Shown: piece after piece, positions 29,623 through 41,445 of the stretch
Numbering within the stretch: position 1 is the stretch's first letter
How the letters are laid out: every line of letters begins with the position of its first letter
NCBI GenBank assembly: GCA_002964805.2
Contig: PUDQ02000113.1
Coordinates: 310,001-374,000, forward strand
Reading direction: 5' to 3'
Source of the DNA: Trametes villosa
Lineage: Eukaryota > Basidiomycota > Agaricomycetes > Polyporales > Polyporaceae
DNA length: 64,000 nt
Notes under the pieces: model-generated
The model's input: the letters and a program-made list of their open reading frames with translations, nothing else
What the model was told of the DNA's origin: nothing
Database searches by the model: none
Made by a program: the position numbers and the translations under genes

Positions 29623-31615
29623 ATGTCTGCGGGCGCTGAACTACACCTTCCGAGTCTGCATGCTGTCCCACCTGAGCTGCGGCCGAACGCAGAAGACCAG
29701 GTCATCAACGAACATACGTCGATGTCGGCACCTTCGGAAGCAGCGGAACGCAGCAATGCTGCAGAGGTTGTGGGAGCATCCGGCGCCCAAGTTACTGCCC
29801 CTGGGACATGGGAACCCGAAGCCTACCTTGCTGTTCGCCCACCTTTCGGCCGGCTAGACTCCGTCGACACCGTCCTCGGAACCGTTGATGGTGGGAAGGG
29901 TCAAGTCGACCCAGTCGTATCCGAAGCCGCTGGGCTGGGCGACAGTACTCAGGATGCTCCTGAGTCGGTCACTTACCCTCCGGTGATGGCGCCCGAAGTA
30001 TCTGCAGAGCCTCTCGCCGAAACACAGGCGCTTCGTCGCCTCCGGATGGTGTCTGCATTTACGACTCTGTTCTTGGCTGGGTGGAAGTCAGTACACTGTG
30101 GATTCTATATCGCAAGGAATTTGGGAGGAGTCGTATGGATGAGCTTCCTCTATGCGATTCATCTCAGAAAATCTGTCTCGAGACGAGTGCTCATCGGTTC
30201 CTTTACGCAGCGGAGGCTCGACCGGTGCACTGCTCCCTTACATCGAGCGCAACTACAACATCAACTACACTCGCGTGTCTGTGTTGTTCGTGGCCACTTT
30301 CTTGGGTTATGTGGTTGCAGCAGCAGGGGCGGGCACCTTATCCCGTCGAGTGGGCTTCGGACACGCTATGCTCATATCCGTGCTCGTAGAGCTGGCTGGT
30401 GTACGTCCCACTTTCTTATACTCAGAGCGAGGCTTATATCTCCGTAAACTGCAGAACATCATCAACAGCTCTCAACAGATGAACTTTGGCCTGATGTGCT
30501 TCGCTTACTTCGTCATTGGCATTGCATTTGCTACCCAGGTTCGTCGACCGCATATAGCCAGCCTCTTCGCTCGTCTGATGAATTTGTGAAGCTCGGCTTG
30601 TGCAATGCCTATTTCGCTATCCTCAAGAAGCCGCTCATGTGGACGGGCATCCTGCATGGCATTTATGGTCTCGGTGCTTTCGCCAGCCCGCTTGTGGCTA
30701 CAGCGATGGTCTCACGAGGCGTCCCGGTACGTGCCTCCTTATGGACTTGTAGGCGCGATGCTGAGCCCGCGAATCACGCTGTAGTATCATTTTTTCTATA
30801 CGACCAATGTGGCGATGAACATCCCCGTCTTTGCGCTCGCCTGGATCGCGTTCCGCAACCTGCATGCTCTTCCCCAGCATCCCAACGAGCGTCCGCCCAC
30901 GGAAGGAAGCTCCACCGGCGGCGTACTACGTGCGACACTCCGCAGTCGTGCCGTCTGGACGCTTGCTATCTTCCTCATGCTCTACGTGGGAGCGGAAGAG
31001 TCTATGTGAGTGGCGGCACCCCGCGCTTACAAGATGGGCTAAAGCGTTGCATTACTGACAGCGGCGGCTGGATCGTCTCCTACGTACTCGAAGTCCGCAA
31101 GGGCAGCCCCGAGGGCGCGTCGTGGGTGGCCTCCTGCTTCTACCTCGGTGCGTCGCCCCCCCGAGTCATCCGTTCCGCCCGCACATGGCTCACCCCGACC
31201 AACAGGCATCGCCCTCGGGCGAATCTTCCTCCCGCCGCTGAACATGCTCATGGGCGAGCGCGCGTCCGTGCTCGTCTACCTGGCCTTCGCGATCGGCCTC
31301 GAGTGCGTCGCGTGGTTCGTGCCCGTGCTCGCGTCGACCGCGGTGTGCACCGCGCTCGTCGGCGTCGCGATCTCCACGTTCTACACCGCCGCGATCACCG
31401 CCGGGGGGCGGCTCATCCCGCGCGCGATGCACGCTGACGCGTTCGCGATCATGAGCTCCATCGGCCAGAGCGGGAGCGCGTTCTGGCCGCTCGTCGTCGG
31501 CGTGCTGAGCACGAAGAAGGGCATCTGGGTCGTCGAGCCGACCGTCGTCGCGCTCCTGGGTGCGCAAGGCGTCTGTTGGTTGTTAGTGCCCAAGGTTGGA
31601 CGGAGGATCGAGTAG
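29623..31615 (+). CDS. Major facilitator superfamily transporter (fucose-permease/Bsc6-like)
   Basis: This is a twelve-helix-type secondary transporter whose substrate cannot be read from sequence. From the ATG at 29623 (MSAGAELHLPSLHAVPPELR) a soluble N-terminus of about 145 residues precedes the first helix (VSAFTTLFLAGW). After an intron comes the group-typical NDGSTGALLPYIERNYNINY, then VSVLFVATFLGYVVAAAGAG, LMCFAYFVIGIAFATQ, ILHGIYGLGAFASPLVATAM and VWTLAIFLMLYVGAEES. The next part is IGGWIVSYVLEVRKGSPEGA, IALGRIFLPPLNMLMGERAS, TAAITAGGRLIPRAMHADAF and a last helix before VPKVGRRIE. Seven or so introns. The GGW..SY and G..S..SP motifs resemble the fungal Bsc6/FucP-like group rather than sugar porters. 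Confidence 0.82.
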
Positions 31616-32130
31616 ACGTTAGACGGTCGGTGGTTGGTAGTGGGTGCTGGCGGATCGGGCACTTGCATTGGCGATAGCTTTACAAACGTACGGCGAACAG
31701 AACCTGTATAGATGCTCAGAACGAATAGAAACCATATTGCTTTTATGACAAGGATGAATGCATTGCGTGAGACGGGGAGCCAGGGAAAACAGCGTAGCAC
31801 AGTACAGAAGACCAGGCATCTGATGATATGTGGTGAATCGTGGCGAGATAATGTCATAAGGGGCACGGTCAAGAAAAGCACATGTAGTGTAACTTGCATG
31901 GGACAATACGGTACTGTCTCGTACAGGAGCAGGGAAAAGACCAGAAAGAGAAACACGCAGTACGCGGAAATCGCGGCAGTAGTCGTAGTGACATACGGGG
32001 CAGGGCAGAGTAGAGGGGAGGCACGAGGATAATCGTAAGGGAAAAGAAACTCGGACGGCGTGTCCGAGCGTGTGTAGCAGAACATGATAGAGCAGATGCA
32101 AGACAGGCAGACAAACACAGCGCGGGATGG
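31616..32130. other. Convergent 3' intergenic region
   Basis: This 515-bp gap separates the stop codons of the MFS transporter (plus) and the Btz-domain gene (minus). It is less GC-rich than its surroundings and has no convincing gene; it presumably holds both 3' untranslated regions. Confidence 0.6.
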
Positions 32131-34749
32131 CTAGTAGTAGACAACAGGCTGGGAGTGGGACGGGTGGTGCTCGGGCGGGTACATCTCATAGTGCATGACC
32201 TGCTGCGACATGTCTACATACGGCGCGTAGCCGTACTGCTCGGGGTAGTAGTACGGCTGCGGGTACGGCGCGTACGCCATCGCGGGGTCCATGTGCGGCG
32301 CCTGAGAGAGCTCGACGGGCTGCTGCTGCGACGCCTCGGCCTGCTCGGCGGAAGCCTGATCGCCGCTGGAAGTGGCCTGCGATGGGAAGTACGTGCCCTG
32401 CTGGGGCGCGTCCGCCGCGGAGATGCTCGACGTCGAGAGGCCGCTCCGCTGATGAGAGGGTCTTGACTTCTTCCCGTCGGAGGCATCCGTCGGAGCACGA
32501 ATCTCAATCCGACTCGTTTGACGTGCCGGCGCAAAGATGGGCACGCCGGTCGCCGGGTCGATGAACGAGGGGACAGGCGGCGTGTGAGGGGTGTGGGGGT
32601 GTGCGAGGTAATCGGGGGAGGCGGAAGAATGGTGGCGGAGATGCGAGGGGACGAACGGCACGCTGAGCGACGGGTGGTGGCCGTGCATCATCGGACGCGG
32701 GGTGAACATCGGCGGAGGAGTGGGTTGTATGTACACTGGCCGGCCGGTCGCGTATTCGTACGGCACGCCCTGGTGGTTTACGGCCACACCGGGTGGCAGC
32801 GCGGGTGCGAAAGCATACGGGGACCCATATGGCGGCGATGTCGCCGGCACCGGGGAAAAGCTGGTTTGCAGAGGGTGGAGCACTGGCGGTGCTGGACGTT
32901 GTGGCTGCGGCTCTTCCACCGGTGCCGGAGCGGTGCCGGAGGCGTCCTCTTCCGACGCGTGGGGGTGGCGCAGGATGGTCTCCTGGATTTGTGGACTAGG
33001 CGAGGTCCTGCCGGTGGCGACGGTTGTTTGCAAGATGAGATTCTCGATTGGATTGCGAGAGGCATCTGCGGCTGCGCGCGAAGAGGATGATGACGTCCGG
33101 GTGGGCACATCCGCCGAGGGGAGGTGGTGTCGTGTGTCCTCAACCGCGGATGTCGACGGAATGGAGAAATCGATGCGACGATTCGCTACGACGTGTGGCC
33201 GGACAGTGAATATCTCCTCGATCGAGAGCTCCTCCCCAGTGGTAGCGAGAACCTCGGCCGCCGCGGGTACCGCAGGAGCCTGCTCGACCGCCTTCTCCTT
33301 CCCAGGGCGCGGAGGTAGCCGGACAGTGAACGCCTTGTCTCCCTCGTCCTGTGCCGATGTGCTAGGCTCGTGTTTGTCGGAAGGACGGGATGTATGCGCG
33401 CGTGGAGGTAGCCGGACGATAGACGAATCCTTCGCGCCGGGAAGCTTCACCCGGACGCCGGGACCCACGCCTGGACGAGGCTTGGTCGCGAAGTCGTGGT
33501 ACAGGAAGACATCGTGCTGCTTCGTCCACATTTTCTCTGGCTTCTGAGCGTACCACACGCGGTCACCCATCGGAACGCCTGACGACGGGCGCTGTGACGT
33601 TGGCGAAGAGATCCCATCGCCGCGGCCAAAGCCACCTCTTCCGCGAGCAGGAACGAAGCCCCTGCCGCGGAACCCGAACCCGCGGGCAGGAGCAGCGAAC
33701 GGGGGTTGTTGCTGTTTTTCCTGTATCGCGCGCCGACGTTCGTCCCGCTTCTTCATCTCCTCAAATCCGTCGTGGGTCCACTGGCGCTCCACGGGTGGTA
33801 CCTCCTCCTGCGGTGGTTCAGCATTCCCCTCGCCCTCGTCCTGCCCGTACCCCGATCCGCGCGGAGCGAAAAAGCCGCCGCGGCCCCGACCGCGGAGGCT
33901 GAAACCCCCACGACCGCGACCCCGAGACTGCCACCGACCGCGCCACCAACCGCTGAGACTACGGAACTCCTTGTCGAGGAGGCGGTCATCGTGTCCCCAG
34001 AACTCTCCCACTTTGGGAACGAAGGAAGGGTCCTGGTCGAGACGCTGTTGGTATGCCTGTCTTGCGGACTGCGTCCGCGAGCGGCCTTGGAACGCAGACT
34101 GGGAAGACTCGGGATCCTGGGAAGTAGACGCGGAGGGCTCCTCCTCCTGGACTGTGGTCTCCTCAGGGACGGCTGTCTCTGAGGTGCCTTCTGGAGCAGG
34201 GCGAGGGGGAGCGGAGGTCGCGCGAGCAGCAGCCTTCTTGCCGGCCTTGTTGCTTTTGCGCGCGCGAGGAGCGGGTGGTGGGGCCGTGGGTTCAAGGCGA
34301 GCAGCGTCCATATCGGCGAAATCGATGACAGGCAGGCTTGACGCTCCGTTCGTGGCCTCGTCTGCTACCATCTCCGCCCAGTTGGTAGTGTCGGAAAAGA
34401 GGGCAGTGTGGGTTCCCGCGACATCCTTGGAGGGTCCGCGGGGGAGGCCTTCGAGCTCCACGGGAGGGGGACTTTGGGTCGTACTAGGGGTCACGACCTC
34501 GGAGTGGGCATCTGCGTGGAGATCGTCGGACGAGGACTCTGAGTCCGACTCTGAATCAATCGAGGAGTGGTCATCATCGGACTCCGAGTCTGTCCTGACC
34601 TCCCGTTCGATTTCGTCGTCGCTGTCGAACTCATCCGTCGCCCGGCCTCTCCTTTTCAAAGCACGTCGCTTCCTCGGGATGGGGTTCGACACGGTGCGTT
34701 CAATGGGCTTGCGTGAGTTCGTGGAGGAGGTAGCTACAGCGGTTGGCAT
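32131..34749 (-). CDS. Btz (CASC3/Barentsz-like) domain RNA-binding protein, 872 residues, single exon
   Basis: This is probably an exon-junction-complex-like protein that binds eIF4A-III. One uninterrupted frame runs from the ATG 34749 (MPTAVATSSTNSRKPIERTV) to 32131. The N-terminus is basic, then acidic and Ser-rich (about residues 40-90). A Btz/SELOR-like module follows near residues 240-275: DPSFVPKVGEFWGHDDRLLD and KEFRSLSGWWRGRW. It is followed by RGG/RG boxes (about 277-300 and 355-375). The C-terminal half is Pro/Ser/Thr/Gln-rich with a Tyr/Pro-rich end (YPQPYYYPEQYGYAPY). Repeated short motifs (F)TVRLPPR and IVRLPPRAHTS occur around residues 450-490. Nearly the whole chain is expected to be disordered. 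The absence of introns is unusual here. Confidence 0.78.
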   Translation of the reverse strand: MPTAVATSSTNSRKPIERTVSNPIPRKRRALKRRGRATDEFDSDDEIEREVRTDSESDDDHSSIDSESDSESSSDDLHADAHSEVVTPSTTQSPPPVELEGLPRGPSKDVAGTHTALFSDTTNWAEMVADEATNGASSLPVIDFADMDAARLEPTAPPPAPRARKSNKAGKKAAARATSAPPRPAPEGTSETAVPEETTVQEEEPSASTSQDPESSQSAFQGRSRTQSARQAYQQRLDQDPSFVPKVGEFWGHDDRLLDKEFRSLSGWWRGRWQSRGRGRGGFSLRGRGRGGFFAPRGSGYGQDEGEGNAEPPQEEVPPVERQWTHDGFEEMKKRDERRRAIQEKQQQPPFAAPARGFGFRGRGFVPARGRGGFGRGDGISSPTSQRPSSGVPMGDRVWYAQKPEKMWTKQHDVFLYHDFATKPRPGVGPGVRVKLPGAKDSSIVRLPPRAHTSRPSDKHEPSTSAQDEGDKAFTVRLPPRPGKEKAVEQAPAVPAAAEVLATTGEELSIEEIFTVRPHVVANRRIDFSIPSTSAVEDTRHHLPSADVPTRTSSSSSRAAADASRNPIENLILQTTVATGRTSPSPQIQETILRHPHASEEDASGTAPAPVEEPQPQRPAPPVLHPLQTSFSPVPATSPPYGSPYAFAPALPPGVAVNHQGVPYEYATGRPVYIQPTPPPMFTPRPMMHGHHPSLSVPFVPSHLRHHSSASPDYLAHPHTPHTPPVPSFIDPATGVPIFAPARQTSRIEIRAPTDASDGKKSRPSHQRSGLSTSSISAADAPQQGTYFPSQATSSGDQASAEQAEASQQQPVELSQAPHMDPAMAYAPYPQPYYYPEQYGYAPYVDMSQQVMHYEMYPPEHHPSHSQPVVYY

Positions 34750-35285
34750 GGCAGGGTCTGAGACGGGGAAGACAAAGGACGGTTAGGATAATATGTCGCA
34801 GATGTTTTAGGCGGATGGATACGCACGGCGTTACTGATATTCGGATTACGTTGAGTAAGGCAAAGTTTGCGTCGGAAAAACGTTATGGGGAGAAAGAACG
34901 AGGCGAAAAGGATAGCAGAGAGCTCGGGGGCGTGGAGGACGTCGTGAGTGGCAATGAGGACGGAAGACACGACGGGCGCAGGCGTCAGAGACGCTGTCCG
35001 CGGCTTTGTCAGCAACTCCCATCCGCCAGCCCTCATCCGGGCGAGTCAGGCTCTCTGCCTCCCGCACACACGCACGTCCTCCACTGCTACCGCAGCGTAC
35101 AGCTCGTGCTCCTGGCTTGACTCGACGATGCCTCGGAACCGACGACGATCTGCGTGCATGCACCCGCCTCCGTGGATAAGGCGGCCATACGGATCGCATT
35201 GCATCTAGAAGCTGGCTAGTCACGACAAAAAGTACAGAGATCTGGTCCATAACCTACTCTACAGTCCGCACTCTAATCCCGAACG
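34750..35285. other. Intergenic region upstream of the Btz gene
   Basis: This lies between the start codon of the Btz gene and the stop codon of the epoxide-hydrolase-like gene (both minus strand). It likely contains the Btz promoter and the 3' region of the hydrolase gene. No coding signal is convincing on either strand. Confidence 0.55.
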
Positions 35286-36664
35286 CTACAACTTCGTCTG
35301 CACATCCCCCGCGGAGACACTCCGCAGGAAGCGCGGAATGGCCTCGTTGATGTGGTCCTTGCACTCGACCATCAACCAGTGCCCCACGCCGTCGATGAGC
35401 TCGATCTGGACATGGGGAATCAGCTTGCGCGTGACGTCCAGCGCGCCTTGATTCGACGTCGGGTCCTCTTTCCCGATGATGAGCAGCACTGGCAGATCGG
35501 GCCGAGGTGCTTGCAGAATTGTCGGGTCTGCATGTCAAACGTCCATCGGTGAGCGGAACACACGCTGTGGCGAGGTCAATGGACTTACCCTGTTCTTCGT
35601 TGAAGCGGTGCTGAGTCGTGCGGTAGTAATTCAGGGGACCGTGCATGCTCCTGTCAAACACCGATGTGTAGTAATCGAACTCCTGCGAGGGGTCACACGA
35701 GTCAATGCTCAGCTGGTTCTATGCCGGTATCCGATGCGCGCACCTGTTGGTTGAGCAAACCTGTGCCTTCCAGATCGAAGTTCGGGTCGTTCAAGAGTTT
35801 TGGAAGTCCTCCTGTGAGGGTCCAATTTGCTAGCCGTACGTCGCTGTTCTTCTTATCCCGCCAGATCAACTTGTTAAACTTGGGGAGCTGATGTGCGGTT
35901 CAGTGAGAAAACAGTGCGTATAGCGGTTCTGCGGAATAACGCTCACATTCTTCTCGATGACGCCGCTCGAGGCCTTATCCGCAAAGAACAGATGGTAACC
36001 CCAGTTCGGAACCCTGTCTACTATCTGCTCCAATGGCGTGTACGTCTTCGCCGGGGGAACGAAGGGCACTGACATGCTAGAAACGCCGAGGCGTGCATGC
36101 GGTCAGAAAGGCACGAGCGGTGCGCGCTGATTCCACTCACAGCACCAATGACAGAAGCCTATCCGGATGCCACAAGGCGAAGCGCGACGCCATGAAGCAA
36201 CCCCAATCATGCCCAACGATGACCTAAAGGGCCCGCACGACGTGAGTGGTCGGACCGCGGACTGTGCGTGGATAGGAGACTCACAGCCTTCGGAAGCTGC
36301 AGGAGGTCCATGAGGGCGGCGATGTCGTTCGCGATCTTCCTCGCGCTGTACTCGCTCGCGTCCTCAGGCTTGTCGGTGCCGCCGTAGCCAAGCTTGTCGG
36401 GGACGACGACGCGGTAGCCGAGGTCGACCCAGGGCTTGATCTGGTAGCGCCATCCGTACCTACGCGGCGCGATCAATACACTGGCGCCCACAAGCGGAAG
36501 CCTGTTCGACGTTACCAGAAGTCGGGGAAGCCGTGGATGCAGACGAGGGTCGTGGTGGCGGCGGGGTCGTAGTTGTCGGGCAGCTGGTCGACAAAGTGGT
36601 ACCGGCGGCCGGTCGAGAGCAGCTCGGTGCGGTGGTTGAAGCTGGCTGGATTTGCAGGGTCCAT
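35286..36664 (-). CDS. Alpha/beta hydrolase, epoxide-hydrolase-like
   Basis: This is a soluble serine/aspartate hydrolase fold enzyme, probably a haloalkane dehalogenase/epoxide hydrolase group member. It starts MDPANPASFNHRTELLSTGR at 36664. It has the oxyanion-hole motif VCIHGFPDFWYGWRYQIKPW, then GYRVVVPDKLGYGGTDKPED and the nucleophile elbow VGHDWGC (spanning an intron near 36225), in which Asp is the nucleophile. SVPFVPPAKTYTPLEQIVDR, LFFADKASSGVIEKN and a cap domain follow. The C-terminal part has LLIIGKEDPTSNQGALDV (acid) and the catalytic histidine in VGHWLMVECKDHINEAIPRF, ending at 35286. About seven introns. The substrate is unknown. Confidence 0.88.
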
Positions 36665-39444
36665 GACGTGCAGAGCGCGAGTTCGGTCTGGCGGACGGTA
36701 CGTATCCAGCCAGGCTTTTAACGTTTCTCGGCGCTTCCCCGCCCCGTCGGGGCGGTTGAAAGACCGAGCAAGCCCGCAATCAGACGATCAAAGGTATCGC
36801 GAGCTGCAACACTTCATCGTTCTGCTCTCCGTCGCTCAGCACGCCGCCCGTCCTCGTCGCCCTAAGATCGCCGTACTGTACCAGGCCACGCAAGTGCATA
36901 CACACGCAGCGCCAACGCAGGCGCTGTCCACCCCCGCGTGGCGTGCACTGCGCCGGAGTGTAGCCCGGGTCCGCTGCAGTGCCCGCACGCTTCCGTCCAT
37001 ACTCTAACTGAATCGAGCCGCTTCGCGCTTGCTTCCCCCGGAGCACTGCACGCAGGGCTTCATCCTGCCCGCCTCGGATCGCTTGCGCGTCGCTCGGACG
37101 GACGCCCTGGGCGAGTGCCTATACGTATGTTCCCCATTTGCGCATGCTCCGCCCGGGCCTCCTCCGAGCGACCTCCGGGTCGGTGGGCGCAGTCCCGAGT
37201 GCCGGAGCTGTCTCCGTACAGCCAAAGCCCATGAGCCGGAGCGATCTGTACATCCTGACGGTCCCACCAGGGTTGCGCGACGCGCGAGGCGGAAGCAAAA
37301 GGATCAGCCGGCTCGCCCATTGCAACACGCATTGCCGCCAAGTGCGGTCCCGGAGGTACCTGCGGCGCACGTTGCGTGCCACGGATGTGCGTCGCACCGT
37401 CGACGGTAAGTCACTGCGCCGACATCTCGACTGGTGAAGTCCATGTGCATGCCGCTAATCGCTGTCGGGGTGATCGTTTTGCTCTACAGGACCTATCTGG
37501 GCTATCTGCCGGGGCACCGAAATGAGGGGGCGAGCCGCCTTCGCGGCATGTCGTATCAACACACCGGTGCAAGTCTCGGGGCCCGTTCTACGTTTGCGAA
37601 CGATACAGTTGGAGTCGAACGCTCCGCTTCAGGCTAAGTTGCGCTCGTCTTCCCCGCAGTACTCATTCCTTGGCTCGCGATGTAGGCTATGTGCCTCTCA
37701 CGAAGCACGGAAGCCGTCCAAGACGCCAGGGACAACTCGACGCGAAGCCAGCAAGCAACCCGTGACCGCTATTCAGTGTATTTTCCACCACCCGCGCCGT
37801 CGCAGCCGTTTATCCAGACGAGCGAAGGCGAAACACGATGGGGCTACGCACTCCGGTCATCAAAGCACCGGTCTGTTTCCACTGTGGCTCCCCTGCGACG
37901 ATCGTGATAATTCGTCTGCATCGGGATCGCGGGATCAGGAACGTACAGTGGTGCGGCAAATCCGGTCCCTGCATGGCGCTCTGGCCCTTGGTTACTAAGT
38001 GCGAGTATCACCTGCGTAGCTCCAGGCGGAGCGGATGTGTTGCCCAAGTTGGATGTTCGCCTGTCGGCGGGCTGTGTAGGCGGCCAAACATTTCATGATG
38101 TCGCCCTCGGGTGAGTGGAGAACCATACTCGACGTCAAATTCGCTGACTGTGTGCACACAGTCACACAGGGTCCGTCTCCCGATGCATTGGGGCGTTCGG
38201 GCTTGAGAGGACATGCGGCAGCCGTCGTCCATTCCTCGCGGACGCCTCCCCGTGCACTCCTGATTGCGCAGCGGCCCGACTCGAGGACCCTGGCGAGCTC
38301 AGTATCGGTAAGCCTCATGCCCCCAAGGCTGTGGCCGTCCCGCAAGCTTCACGGTCTTCGCGCACTAGAAGGCACTTTCGAAGCGGCAGGCTCAGCGCGC
38401 GTGCAATGCCTTACCGGTCGTCTACACGCCGGGTATTCCAGTTTTCTACATCGCACGAGCATGGCGGCCTGTCTGCGCCGGCTTGGGATGCTACTCCTAT
38501 CGAAGCCGACGAGTACGTCTCTCTCTGGCACAGGGCGTCCCTTGACAGGACATTGCCTGAGTCAGCCGCTGGAGCGTTTACTCGACACACACGATATACG
38601 ACGTCGTTTCAGGTGAGTGCCCTTCGATGGTCCAAGCAGGGCTTCTGACTTCACCTGCTTCCCGCCATTCTCCTAGTACTCAATAGTTTCATTTGACGGC
38701 ACGGATGAGATAGAAGCGTGGAAGCCTACCGTCAAATGGCCGGCGTCGACCAGCTGCCCTAGTACTGTACGAAACCAGCACACCCCTGCACGAGCACAAA
38801 TCCTCCGTCCGTCTCTTACAGATGGCTACCATTGTTTTACAGCGGGGTATGGTATTTCCTACCGTGTCGCCGCGGTGCTATATCCGACTTCCGCTCACCT
38901 CGGGGTTTCAACTCAAGAGGAAACGCCAGGCTGCTCGCCGATGGCGTTTCAGACGCGTCACCATAACATTCCAACACCTCTCTACTCGGCCTTCACCACA
39001 AGATGTCCGATGTCTATGATGCAGTTTGCTTGTTTTGTTGGCCCGTGCTGTCAGAAAGCGTCACAACGGCCGACTGCTGACCATGCGCGTCCAAAATGAT
39101 GGCATGAGAGGACGTCCGCATTTGGAACATGGGCGTTCGTTGTGACTGACGGCGTCAGTCAATGCTCTTCCGCCTTACACCTGACGATCGCCAGGTATAC
39201 CAAGCTATTAATCAACGGTGGGTAAGAGGCTTAAGCTGTCAAAGGAAGTCACGTCGCGCACGTCTTATCAAGCCATGTCAAGGACTTCGCGCGGCGCTGC
39301 TAGCCTCGATAGTATGTCGCCACCAGCTCTCGTCCCCTGTTCCCGTTACGCCTCTCTCTCGCACACCATCTAGCACGCTCGCCCCTGCTTTGATCCCCTC
39401 TGTGGGGAGCGTCCCAAACAGCAACTGGCTGAGAGGTCATCGAA
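36665..39444. other. Gene-poor 2.8-kb stretch
   Basis: No named gene is recognised between the epoxide-hydrolase-like start codon and the membrane-protein gene at 39445. Many short overlapping frames occur, but none shows family motifs. No terminal repeats or target duplications were found that would mark a transposon. One spliced candidate at 38406-39099 is listed separately. The stretch may be decayed DNA, long regulatory sequence or a lineage-specific gene area. Confidence 0.5.
38406..39099 (+). CDS. Candidate two-exon gene, unknown protein of 209 residues
   Basis: Two exons, 38406-38612 and 38677-39099, are joined by a 64-nt intron with a strong donor (CAG/GTGAGT) and acceptor (TCCTAG). 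Both lie in phase 0 and leave a 209-residue frame: MPYRSSTRRVFQFSTSHEHG, then ADEYVSLWHRASLDRTLPES, and after the intron YSIVSFDGTDEIEAWKPTVK, GYHCFTAGYGISYRVAAVLY and a Cys-containing end (FACFVGPCCQKASQRP). No family is recognised, and the start could be in an earlier exon. Frame agreement across a consensus intron is the only support. Confidence 0.3.
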
Positions 39445-40983
39445 ATGTCCCCCCTTGATCTTCTCTGGTTGCTCTGCTCTCTCCGCCTGGTCGCGGCTGC
39501 CGGTCGGACTATAGCGATAGACGACACGTACGGTGACGAGGCCACAGGGGTATTGCCAGTATACTCTCCGGCCAGCCAATGGTCACAGGGCCGACCATGC
39601 GCACTCGATGACGACGAGTGCCTAGTCAGGCCGGACCCGAGCATGGTCCGAAACGGTACCTGGCATGATTCCGTCGGCTCGACGGATGACGCCCCGCCGC
39701 GCACCATCGACCTCGCGTTCGAAGGTGCGGTGCACTCGTTGTTTCTCTAGTGTGCTCTGACCGACGCTAACCGGACGTGGCAGGAAACTCGATATCCGTA
39801 TATTGCATCGTGTCGGAGGTCGATCGGATAGAAATCGCAGTCTCGAACATGACCTTCCAGCTCGACGGCCAGGATGCCGGCAAGTTCTACCACGACGTCA
39901 GCGGCCAGCAGGACGCGGCGGGGAATTACGCCATCCAGTACAACGTGCAGGTCTTCAACGGGTCCGTGCCCGACGGCAACCACACGTTGCGAATCAGCTC
40001 GGTAGGCTACTCGCGGATGTTGTTCGACTATGCGCTGTACACGTAAGTTCGCCCCTTCCCTGCTTTTTAACCGCACGCCAGGTTTGCTCACGCTTCGCGC
40101 AAGGACGAGCACAGATCTCGCGAATGCCACTGTATCGCCCCCGCTACCTTCTCCGACGGCTTCTGGGCCGGCCACGACCGATGCCTCCCGTGGCACTCAT
40201 CTTAGCACCGGAGTCATTGCTGGGGCGGCAGTTGCCGGAACCTTGGGACTCCTGGCTATCGGCATACTCTTCTTCGTCCTTGTTCGTAGGAGACGCCGCC
40301 TCACGACGTCCTACAGTTCAAATTACGCCGAAGCCGGCTCCAAGTCGAAGCGATGGTTCTACGGACGCAGCGACGACATTGCTGGAACTCGCGCCTCATC
40401 TATCGTATCGCTTCCCTACGAGGAGTCTCCTACGTCGACCCATCCCTATCCTCACTCCGTTTACTCCCATCACCGCGGGGACGCAGACGGATCTTCACGA
40501 GAACCCTCTCCGTCTGACTCTTCCGTGCCCCTCATGGAATTTGCCGCACCACCCCCGGACCCCTTCTTGCGAGGGCAGGAACCTCGCGTCGTCGTGGTCG
40601 GCGATGAGACTAGGCTCGAAGGACCGGATAACTCGATGGCGCGCCTTGCGCGCAAGCAGATCGCAGAACGCGAGGCAGAGCTGATGCGCCGTGTCCGCGA
40701 GGTCGAAAACGCTCTCGCGACGAGGCGTTCCACCAACAGGGCGTCGCGCAGTGTTGATTCGCCCTCCATCCTGCTTACGTCTCAGCTTCACCCATCCCAC
40801 ACGACCTCTGATGAAGTTTCTACCACGGCCTCTCAAGCGCGCGACGGCACCTCGGAAGCCGTCTTGCGCGACCAGCTGAACGAACTTCGGGCGGAAATGG
40901 AGCAGATGAAGATCTTGCAACAACAAATGACGCTCGAGATCCGAGAGGCCATAGAGCCTCCTCCTGGGTATCAGGCGACGTGA
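39445..40983 (+). CDS. Single-pass membrane protein with extracellular domain, unknown function
   Basis: The start MSPLDLLWLLCSLRLVAAAG at 39445 is a signal peptide. The ectodomain has a Cys pair (GRPCALDDDECLV) and N-glycosylation sites (NGTW, NMTF, NGSV, NHTL) and looks like a small beta-sandwich (IEIAVSNMTFQLDGQDAGKF, NYAIQYNVQVFNGSVPDGNH). A Ser/Thr/Pro-rich stalk leads to one transmembrane helix (GVIAGAAVAGTLGLLAIGIL FFVLV) and RRRRR stop-transfer residues. The cytosolic tail of about 230 residues ends in a coiled coil (LRDQLNELRAEMEQMKILQQ). Two introns (about 39725-39781 and 40043-40107). Agaricomycetes have many proteins with this layout; no ligand is known to me. Confidence 0.75.
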
Positions 40984-41445
40984 TGACGCATCTCGGGTGA
41001 AGGCTAGGAATCGCTATGCTGGGACATCTCGAGCTGCACAAGGCTACTAGTTGGTAATCAGGACACTCATGATGGCACGACTGGGACTCCGGTTTGTTAG
41101 GACTGTATCTTCGCTTCTTGCATGTAGTGTAGCATTCATCTTGTTGTAATGTACATATATCAGAAGGCATAGCTCAGAAGCGTTCATCGGACAACATATA
41201 ATACTTTGTATGCACCGGAAACTGGCGTGAGTCCGGGGTAGCCGAGCGAGCCGGACCACCCACTACACCTGCCAAAACGAGACGCGCACCGATCGTCGTA
41301 TGCACGGTCCGGTCTCGCCACACTTTAGCACCAAGTCTCGTACTCCGACCACGACCACACCGTCCCAGAACTCTTCCCGCCATCTATATTGCCTAACTCT
41401 ATACTCCCGTAAACGGCGACTACAACATAGATTTCTCCCGCGATA

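Noticed and set aside
32702..34786. Plus-strand open frames of 281 and 271 codons opposite the Btz gene
   Set aside because: Antisense to a continuous 872-codon frame with recognisable domains; no motifs or splice signals of their own.
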